From NCBI GenBank assembly GCA_001797845.1, contig MGQN01000014.1:2634-15903 (forward strand): a DNA stretch of 13,270 nt, in the 5' to 3' direction. This stretch comes from Deltaproteobacteria bacterium RBG_16_44_11. Its GTDB lineage: Bacteria; Desulfobacterota; Syntrophia; Syntrophales; Smithellaceae. Positions 6,165 through 11,691 of the stretch are shown here, piece after piece (position 1 is the first letter of the stretch; each line of letters starts with the position of its first letter). Both the position numbers and the translations under genes were made by a program. Under the pieces are notes generated by a model. That model saw only the letters and a list, made by a program, of their open reading frames with translations. It had not been told where the DNA came from and did not search any database.

Positions 6165-7250
6165 ATGGCTCGAATTGAATTCAATGATGTTGCCCACAGT
6201 TATCTTCGTAATCCTAAAAAAGAAGCGGATTACGCCATCAAGACAATCAGCAATTGCTGGGATGATGGCGGCTCCTATGCCCTACTGGGGCCCTCCGGCT
6301 GCGGTAAAACAACACTGCTGAATATTATTTCCGGATTGGTTACCCCCACGAAAGGAAGGGTTTTATACAACGGAGTAGATGTTACCGCCCTGCCGCCCGA
6401 GAAACGCAATATCGCCCAGGTCTTTCAGTTTCCGGTTTTATACGATACGATGTCAGTTTATGATAATCTGGCTTTCCCTCTGAGAAACCGGCACATAGAG
6501 AATAAAGAGGTTGATAAAAGAGTGCAACAAGTGGCTGAAATACTGGATTTAACATCCTTTCTCCAAGACAGAGCAGCCGGTTTAGCCGCCGATGCCAAAC
6601 AAAAAATATCATTAGGACGAGGGCTGGTGCGGAGCGATGTTGCGGCCATCCTTTTTGATGAACCTTTAACGGTGATTGATCCGTACCTCAAATGGCTGCT
6701 GCGGCGTAAACTTAAGGAAATTCATGAACAGCTCAAACTGACCATGATTTATGTAACGCATGATCAGATGGAAGCGCTCACCTTTGCGGAAAAAGTGGTG
6801 GTTATGTACGAAGGAGAAATCGTCCAGACCGGCACTCCTGAAGATCTGTTTGAAAATCCGGAACATAGATTTGTTGGATATTTTATCGGTTCTCCCGGAA
6901 TGAATTTTTTGGAGTGTCGTCTCGATGGTAATGTTGCTTATGTGAATGGTACCGGGATAAAACTGGAGACGAAAACGGCGGATGCGGCGCAAAATGCACG
7001 AGGAAAGATGGAGCTGGGCATTAGACCCAAATATCTGGAAATAAGTTCCAAACCTGTGGAAAATGGGCTCGAAGCCGCCGTAAAGAATCTTGAAGATTTG
7101 GGAAGCTATAAAATTGTAACCGTTATGCTCCAGAATAAGATATTGCATGCCTGGTTGCCGGAAGATTCGCCGGTTCCCTCAGGAAAGGCCTGGATTATCT
7201 TTCCGCCGCAAAAAACAAAACTTTACGCCGACGGACGGCTGGTGAAATAG
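6165..7250 (+). CDS. glpT: Glycerol-type ABC importer ATPase GlpT
   Basis: This is the second ATPase of the importer, pairing with GlpS (it is not the unrelated E. coli glycerol-3-phosphate antiporter also called GlpT). Nucleotide-binding domain about 1-245, TOBE-like domain about 246-361. It has a consensus Walker A GPSGCGKT (42-49), Q-loop Gln88, Walker B AILFDEP (161-167) and switch His199 (YVTHDQMEA). Its signature loop is degenerate: LAADAKQKISLGRGLV (140-155) occupies the place of LSGGQQQR-type sequence, so the S-G-G-Q residues become A-A-D-A. This is the usual state in this subfamily, not a mutation peculiar to this genome. AGGAG before the ATG gives a good ribosome binding site. The gene is 14 bases after glpS and 12 bases before glpP, so all three are co-transcribed. 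Confidence 0.9.
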   Translation: MARIEFNDVAHSYLRNPKKEADYAIKTISNCWDDGGSYALLGPSGCGKTTLLNIISGLVTPTKGRVLYNGVDVTALPPEKRNIAQVFQFPVLYDTMSVYDNLAFPLRNRHIENKEVDKRVQQVAEILDLTSFLQDRAAGLAADAKQKISLGRGLVRSDVAAILFDEPLTVIDPYLKWLLRRKLKEIHEQLKLTMIYVTHDQMEALTFAEKVVVMYEGEIVQTGTPEDLFENPEHRFVGYFIGSPGMNFLECRLDGNVAYVNGTGIKLETKTADAAQNARGKMELGIRPKYLEISSKPVENGLEAAVKNLEDLGSYKIVTVMLQNKILHAWLPEDSPVPSGKAWIIFPPQKTKLYADGRLVK

Positions 7251-7262
7251 CGAGGTGGTTCA

Positions 7263-8138
7263 ATGAACAAGTGGGAAAACAATCGAGCATGGCTTTTGAC
7301 GGTACCGGTTCTGATTCTTGTAGCTTTCAGCTCCATTATTCCGCTCATGACCGTGATCAATTATTCAGTGCAGGATATCATGGGGGAGGGACAAAGCCTG
7401 TTTGTCGGTACGGAAATGTTCAAAGCAGTGTTGCGCGAACCTCGCCTGCATGAAGCCTTGTGGCGTCAATTTCTCTTTTCCGCGCTGGTATTATTGATAG
7501 AAATGCCGCTGGGTGTTCTGCTGGCCCTGGCTATGCCGAAAAAAGGCTGGGGTGTTTCTTTTTCCCTGGTGGTCATTGCCCTGCCGCTTTTGATTCCATG
7601 GAATACCATCGGATCGATCTGGATAATCTTTGTCCGGCCGGATATCGGTTTATTCGGCCACTTTATCAACAATGTACTGGGTATTCCCTTCGATCATACG
7701 GCAAGACCGCTCGATGCTTGGATCACCCTGATGTTTATGGAAGTCTGGCACTGGACACCGCTTGTTGCTCTCTTGGCTTATGCCGGTCTGCGGGCGATTC
7801 CGGAAGTATATTATCAGGCGGCAAAAATTGACGGTTCTTCGCCTTGGAAGACATTCTGGTATATTCAGTTGCCGAAAATGCGCGGTGTTCTTACCATTGC
7901 GTTGCTTTTGCGTTTTATGGACAGTTTCCTGATTTATGCCGAACCTTTTGTGCTCACCGGAGGCGGTCCCGGCAACGCGACTACTTTCCTGTCTATTTAT
8001 CTGGTAAAACTGGCCCTCGGCCAATTCGATCTGGGCACAGCCGGAGCCTTCTCACTGATCTACTTTTTAATTGTCGAGGTTTTGTGTTTCGTGTTTTACC
8101 AGGTATTGCAAAACGTGGGGAAAGGAGCCAAAACATGA
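7263..8138 (+). CDS. glpP: Glycerol-type ABC importer permease GlpP
   Basis: This is an inner-membrane permease of the MalF-like carbohydrate importer family (binding-protein-dependent transport, CUT1 type). The 291-residue protein has about six membrane helices (roughly 10-32, 68-91, 99-123, 153-175, 207-230, 258-282). The cytoplasmic coupling (EAA) loop that contacts the ATPases is YQAAKIDGSSPWKTF (184-198), ending ...IQLP at 204, a good match to the EAA---G consensus. FVLTGGGPGNATTFLSIYL (229-247) is a typical permease stretch. GAGGTGG at 7252-7258 is the likely ribosome binding site. Its stop codon overlaps the glpQ start as ATGA, which points to coupled translation and a GlpP-GlpQ heterodimer in the membrane. 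Confidence 0.92.
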   Translation: MNKWENNRAWLLTVPVLILVAFSSIIPLMTVINYSVQDIMGEGQSLFVGTEMFKAVLREPRLHEALWRQFLFSALVLLIEMPLGVLLALAMPKKGWGVSFSLVVIALPLLIPWNTIGSIWIIFVRPDIGLFGHFINNVLGIPFDHTARPLDAWITLMFMEVWHWTPLVALLAYAGLRAIPEVYYQAAKIDGSSPWKTFWYIQLPKMRGVLTIALLLRFMDSFLIYAEPFVLTGGGPGNATTFLSIYLVKLALGQFDLGTAGAFSLIYFLIVEVLCFVFYQVLQNVGKGAKT

Positions 8139-8941
8139 TGAAGGGAAGAAAAAAAACAATCGCTCTGGCCATATACTTTTTTCTGATGTTTCTTCCGATC
8201 TACTGGATGCTCAATATGTCCCTGCGCACTAATGCCGATATTCTCGGGGCATTGACTATCTATCCAGCCGATCCTACATTTGCCAACTACATTAAAATAT
8301 TTACCGATTCATCGTGGTATATGGGTTATGTCAACTCTATTATCTATGTGACGATTAATATGCTGATCTCGCTGACGGTGGCACTGCCCGCCGCGTATGC
8401 CTTTTCCCGTTACCGGTTCGTAGGCGATACACAGGTGTTTTTCTGGCTTTTAACCAACCGCATGGCGCCGGCGGCTGTTTTCGCGTTACCCTTTTTCCAA
8501 CTCTATTCAACAATCGGTCTAATGGATACGCATATTGCGGTTGCGCTCGCGCACTGTCTGTTTAATGTGCCGCTGGCAGTATGGATACTGGAGGGCTTTA
8601 TGTCCGGCATCCCCCGGGAAATTGACGAGACCGCTTTTATTGACGGATACAGCCTACCCCGATTTTTTATTACGATCTTTATTCCGCTGATTCGCGCCGG
8701 TGTTGGTGTTACGGCATTTTTCTGTTTTATGTTCAGTTGGGTGGAATTGTTGTTTGCCCGGACGCTGACGATAACGAACGCAAAACCAATTCAGTCGGTT
8801 ATGACGCGGACGATCAGCGCCACCGGTATGGATTGGGGCCTCTTGGCTGCCGCCGGGGTTCTTACTATTGTCCCGGGCGCACTGGTCATTTGGTTTGTCC
8901 GCAACCATATGGCTAAGGGCTTTGCCCTCGGCCGGGTGTAA
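8135..8941 (+). CDS. glpQ: Glycerol-type ABC importer permease GlpQ
   Basis: This is the second permease (MalG-like), partner of GlpP in the membrane pore; it is not the unrelated E. coli glycerophosphodiesterase GlpQ. The protein of 268 residues has about six helices (roughly 8-28, 64-88, 100-125, 131-153, 187-206, 236-256). The EAA coupling loop is EIDETAFIDGYSLPRFF (162-178), ending IPL at 183-185. Start: the frame stays open far upstream inside glpP, but ATG 8135 overlaps the glpP stop as ATGA and has AAAGGAG at 8121-8127, so I place the start there; ATG 8138 is an equally possible second choice. A 116-base structured spacer follows, in contrast to the 12-14 base or overlapping joins upstream. 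Confidence 0.9.
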   Translation: MMKGRKKTIALAIYFFLMFLPIYWMLNMSLRTNADILGALTIYPADPTFANYIKIFTDSSWYMGYVNSIIYVTINMLISLTVALPAAYAFSRYRFVGDTQVFFWLLTNRMAPAAVFALPFFQLYSTIGLMDTHIAVALAHCLFNVPLAVWILEGFMSGIPREIDETAFIDGYSLPRFFITIFIPLIRAGVGVTAFFCFMFSWVELLFARTLTITNAKPIQSVMTRTISATGMDWGLLAAAGVLTIVPGALVIWFVRNHMAKGFALGRV

Positions 8942-8982
8942 ACCCCGTTAGAAAGGATGGGGTTTTAAACCCAGCCCTTTCT
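8940..8982 (+). promoter_or_regulatory. Intra-operon hairpins after glpQ (alternative folds)
   Basis: AAACCCC (8940-8946) can pair with GGGGTTT (8959-8965). Alternatively GGGTT (8960-8964) pairs with AACCC (8968-8972), extended by AGAAAGG (8950-8956) with CCTTTCT (8976-8982) across a 3x3 internal loop. The two folds share the G run and exclude one another. This may set the ratio of permease to downstream products by mRNA stability or attenuation. Confidence 0.4.
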
Positions 8983-9006
8983 ATAAGGAATTAAAGTATA
9001 TTTGTA

Positions 9007-9045
9007 TTACCCTGCCATTTATGGTAGGGTTTTCTGACAGGGTAA
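9007..9045 (+). promoter_or_regulatory. Attenuator-like competing hairpins before the DUF2160 gene
   Basis: ACCCTGCCA (9009-9017) pairs with TGGTAGGGT (9022-9030) with one G-U, a 4-base loop and a trailing TTTTC, resembling a weak terminator. The same left arm, TTACCCTG (9007-9014), is also an exact complement of CAGGGTAA (9038-9045), which runs into the AAAGGGA ribosome binding site. The two folds cannot coexist. Confidence 0.4.
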
Positions 9046-9057
9046 AGGGAAATTACT

Positions 9058-9342
9058 ATGCATCTGACTCTGGAATGGATGTACTGGACACGACCTACGG
9101 CAATATTTTTCATCGTCCTCTTTGTGATCCTGGCTGCCATGACCATCTGGCAAACTCTAGCGCCTTCGGTTCCCCGGCGTGGTTTTCTGCCGCTAGCCAC
9201 CACACCCGGCACCCGCCTGTTTCTCGGGATTATTAGCGCGATTTTCATTCATCTCGCCTGGATTGGACTCACTGATCTCAGTTTGTGGATTGTGTTTCCT
9301 TTTGCGGTGGGCTGGATTATTGTTGTTATGATTTGGGGGTAA
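9058..9342 (+). CDS. DUF2160 small integral membrane protein of the glycerol transporter operon
   Basis: This 94-residue protein has three hydrophobic helices (about 14-33, 53-71, 73-93) with a polar middle containing PSVPRRGFLPLATTPGTR (36-53). It matches the DUF2160 family, which is regularly found between the permease and binding-protein genes of glpSTPQV-type operons. That position suggests an accessory part of the importer in the inner membrane, but no biochemical role is established to my knowledge. AAAGGGA at 9044-9050 lies 7 bases before the ATG. Spacers of 116 and 120 bases with alternative RNA folds flank it, so its expression may be set apart from its neighbours. Confidence 0.85.
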   Translation: MHLTLEWMYWTRPTAIFFIVLFVILAAMTIWQTLAPSVPRRGFLPLATTPGTRLFLGIISAIFIHLAWIGLTDLSLWIVFPFAVGWIIVVMIWG

Positions 9343-9381
9343 ATGTGGTAAATAGAGTTAGACGAAGTTTATGTTGTTCGG

Positions 9382-9443
9382 CGTTCATGGCCTTCACACC
9401 GGCAATGTAGACTGAGTGAACGAAATGTTAACCACTGAAGGCC
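9382..9443 (+). promoter_or_regulatory. Structured spacer before the binding-protein gene
   Basis: GGCCTTCA (9389-9396) and TGAAGGCC (9436-9443) are exact 8-base complements, and CGTTCA (9382-9387) and TGAACG (9417-9422) are exact 6-base complements. The two stems interleave, so they would form either as alternatives or as a pseudoknot. The 3' arm ends just before AAAGGAGG. No clear promoter is visible. Confidence 0.3.
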
Positions 9444-9462
9444 TAAAAAAAGGAGGGAACAG

Positions 9463-11208
9463 ATGAGACTAACGAAGAGGACCCCAGCGATTTTCTGGGG
9501 CGGTTTAGTGGCTGTGCTGTTGACGTTCTTCGCCAGTTCGGCGATGGCGGACATGGCCGCTGCAAAAAAGTGGGTCGATAACGAATTCCAACCTTCGACC
9601 CTGACCAAGGCTCAACAGATGAAGGAAATGGAGTGGTTCATGAACGCGGCCAAGCCCTTTAAGGGTATGGAGATCAAGATTGTCTCCGAGACGATTCCGA
9701 CTCACGAATATGAGTCGAAAACTTTGACCAAGGCGTTTTATGAAATTACCGGCATCAAAGTTACGCACGACCTGATTCAGGAAGGTGATGTCATTGAAAA
9801 ACTGCAAACTCAGTGGGCATCGGGCAAGAATCTTTACGACGGCTGGGTTAATGACTCCGATCTCATCGGTACCCACTATCGTTCCGGGAACGCAATTTGC
9901 CTGGAAGATTTTACAAAGGGAGCAGGCAAGGCCGTAACTCTGCCGACGCTCGACGTTAAGGATTTCATGGGTATATCATTCACCACGGCTCCTGACAAAA
10001 AGTTTTGGCAGCTTCCCGATCAGCAGTTCACCAATTTGTACTGGTTCCGCTATGACTGGTTCAAGCGTCCTGATTTTAAAAAGAAGTTTAAGGCAAAATA
10101 TGGTTATGAGTTAGGTGTGCCGATTAACTGGTCAGCCTATGAAGACATTGCCGAGTTTTTCACCAACGACATTAAAGAAGTTGATGGCGTTAAGGTTTAT
10201 GGTCATAATGACTACGGTAAGAAAGCTCCGGATCTGGGCTGGCGTTTCACCGATGCCTGGTTGGTTATGGCCGGTAGCGGCGATAAGGGTCTTCCTAATG
10301 GTCTCCCGGTTGATGAATGGGGTATAGCTGTGGATAAAAAGGGACGTCCGCTGGGTTCGAGTGTTTGCCGCGGCGGTGATATCAACGGTCCGGCAGCCAA
10401 GTATGCTCTGCGCAAATATATTGAATGGCTGGATAAATACGCACCTCCGGGATCACGCGGACTGGATTTCTATACGTACCTGCCGTACCTGGAAAAAGGC
10501 AATGTGGCCCAGCAGATTTTCTGGTACACGGCATTTGTTCCGGGGATGGTTGCCCCCGGTCCGACAGTCAATGCTGATGGAACTCCCAAATGGCGTTTGG
10601 CTCCTGCGCCTCACGGTGCCTATTGGAGAGAAGGCATGAAACTGGGTTATCAGGATGCCGGTTCCTGGACGTTCTTCAAACAAACACCGATTGATCGCGT
10701 CAAGGCCGCCTGGCTTTATGCGCAGTTCTGTGTAGCCAAAACCACTTCGCTGAAGAAATCACATGTCGGTTTGACATTCATTCGCGACAGTGACATTCGC
10801 CATAAATCCTTTACCGAGCGCGCACCGAAACTCGGGGGCTTAGTGGAATTCTATCGCAGCCCGGCCCGTGTATACAATACACCGACAGGAACCAATGTTC
10901 CTGATTATCCGAAAATGGCTCAGCTCTGGTGGCAGTCAATCGGTGAAGCGTCTTCCGGCGCCATCACCGTTGATAAAGCCATGGACAATTTGGCCAAAGA
11001 GCAAGATGCCGTCATGGAACGTATCGAACGTTCGGGTGTTCAGGGAGATAAAGGTCCCAAGCTGAATAAGTGTGTTGACGAAAAGGTCTACTTGGGCAGA
11101 CCGGGTCACGTAGCACCGCAGGCAAAGCTCGCCAATGAGAAACCAAAGGGCGAAACAGCTGACTACGACAAACTCATTGGTGCTTGGAAAGCTGGCCGCG
11201 CAAAGTAA
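9463..11208 (+). CDS. glpV: Periplasmic glycerol-type substrate-binding protein GlpV
   Basis: This is the extracellular solute-binding protein (family 1 fold) that delivers substrate to GlpP/GlpQ. It has 581 residues, large for the class but usual for GlpV. The signal peptide is MRLTKRTPAIFWGG..., with likely cleavage after AMA at residue 29 and no lipobox cysteine, so it should be soluble in the periplasm. The start of the mature protein is highly characteristic: WVDNEFQPSTLTK (37-49), QMKEMEWF (52-59), HEYESKTLTKAFYEITGIK (81-99), LIQEGDVIEKLQTQ (104-117) and WVNDSDLIGTHYR (128-140). AGGAGGG at 9451-9457 with 5-base spacing is the strongest ribosome binding site of the operon, consistent with the excess of binding protein normal for importers. 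It is the last gene of the operon, followed by two tandem hairpins. Glycerol is the inferred ligand. Confidence 0.9.
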   Translation: MRLTKRTPAIFWGGLVAVLLTFFASSAMADMAAAKKWVDNEFQPSTLTKAQQMKEMEWFMNAAKPFKGMEIKIVSETIPTHEYESKTLTKAFYEITGIKVTHDLIQEGDVIEKLQTQWASGKNLYDGWVNDSDLIGTHYRSGNAICLEDFTKGAGKAVTLPTLDVKDFMGISFTTAPDKKFWQLPDQQFTNLYWFRYDWFKRPDFKKKFKAKYGYELGVPINWSAYEDIAEFFTNDIKEVDGVKVYGHNDYGKKAPDLGWRFTDAWLVMAGSGDKGLPNGLPVDEWGIAVDKKGRPLGSSVCRGGDINGPAAKYALRKYIEWLDKYAPPGSRGLDFYTYLPYLEKGNVAQQIFWYTAFVPGMVAPGPTVNADGTPKWRLAPAPHGAYWREGMKLGYQDAGSWTFFKQTPIDRVKAAWLYAQFCVAKTTSLKKSHVGLTFIRDSDIRHKSFTERAPKLGGLVEFYRSPARVYNTPTGTNVPDYPKMAQLWWQSIGEASSGAITVDKAMDNLAKEQDAVMERIERSGVQGDKGPKLNKCVDEKVYLGRPGHVAPQAKLANEKPKGETADYDKLIGAWKAGRAK

Positions 11209-11258
11209 GTTTTTTTGTGGAAATTGTTCGCTATCTGATGTGCGATAAAAGAAGCAAT

Positions 11259-11300
11259 CCGGTCTCAGTTTGATAAAAAGATCAATCAAACTGAGACCGG
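11259..11300. repeat. 16-bp perfect hairpin after glpV
   Basis: CCGGTCTCAGTTTGAT (11259-11274) and ATCAAACTGAGACCGG (11285-11300) form a perfect 16-bp stem with a 10-base loop. No T run follows on the plus strand, so it is probably an mRNA 3'-end stabiliser or a processing element ahead of the true terminator, not a terminator itself. Confidence 0.6.
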
Positions 11301-11327
11301 TACGCACGGTTGAGTATTGAAACTGAA

Positions 11328-11359
11328 AGAGGTTAAAGCGGTTGCTTTAACCTCTTTTT
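11328..11359 (+). terminator. Rho-independent terminator of the transporter operon
   Basis: AGAGGTTAAAGC (11328-11339) and GCTTTAACCTCT (11344-11355) pair perfectly around a GGTT loop, with a run of five Ts at 11355-11359. It stands about 120 bases after the glpV stop and just after the 16-bp hairpin. Confidence 0.8.
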
Positions 11360-11361
11360 CA

Positions 11362-11413
11362 TTTGGATGGTAATAAGGGTATTACGTTCGGCATTGTGGA
11401 GTTGGAAAAAAAA
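11362..11413 (+). pseudogene. Relic of an M50 site-2 protease gene
   Basis: These bases align with 4212-4263 of the intact protease gene at about 45 of 53 columns, including an uninterrupted 18-base match (ATTGTGGAGTTGGAAAAA). The matched part encodes the conserved LDGGRVLRSVLWSWKK region, but a one-base insertion shifts the frame here and no flanking protease sequence is visible. Most differences are transitions. It may be a decayed paralogue or a short stray duplication; it ends 7 bases before the next ribosome binding site. Confidence 0.5.
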
Positions 11414-11433
11414 TAACATAAGGAGGTAATATT

Positions 11434-11622
11434 ATGATTTGTAATGTAGGCAAAATTGATAAAAGTGTTCGCTTGATTATTGGGGTCGTAATAGCAATTC
11501 TGGGTTTTTATTATCAAAGCTGGTGGGGATTTCTGGCCGTCATTCCCATAGTGACGGCAATTTGGGGCTTTTGTCCTCTATATACCCTTTTCAAGATTAA
11601 TACCTGCAAAAAGGAATCGTAA
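11434..11622 (+). CDS. DUF2892 (YgaP-like) small membrane protein
   Basis: This 62-residue protein begins MICNVGKIDKSVRLIIG, followed by two hydrophobic helices (about 12-27 and 30-46) and a CPLYTLFKINTC tail (47-58). This is the layout of DUF2892 inner-membrane proteins, found alone or fused to rhodanese domains. Cys3, Cys47 and Cys58 are present; their function is unknown. AGGAGG at 11421-11426 lies 7 bases before the ATG, a strong ribosome binding site. The gene sits alone between the operon terminator and a convergent gene 69 bases away; no clear promoter was found, and the protease relic occupies where one might be expected. Confidence 0.8.
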   Translation: MICNVGKIDKSVRLIIGVVIAILGFYYQSWWGFLAVIPIVTAIWGFCPLYTLFKINTCKKES

Positions 11623-11691
11623 AATGATGTGCAATCAGGCGATAATGTCTACAGGATTAGATATTATAACGCAAAAGACTGAAAATGACCT

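Noticed and set aside
6165..7250. GlpT as a damaged ATPase gene because of its lost LSGGQ
   Set aside because: The reading frame is intact, other motifs are consensus, and the altered signature is the normal state of this subfamily.
48..7330. Similar words near 50-80 and 7289-7320 (both reading MAFDGT in one frame)
   Set aside because: The nucleotide match is short and broken, and in unrelated true reading frames; it is best explained by chance.
7844..8134. Upstream in-frame extension of glpQ inside glpP
   Set aside because: Its translation is Cys/Arg-rich shadow sequence of glpP; the ATGA overlap and AAAGGAG place the true start at 8135.
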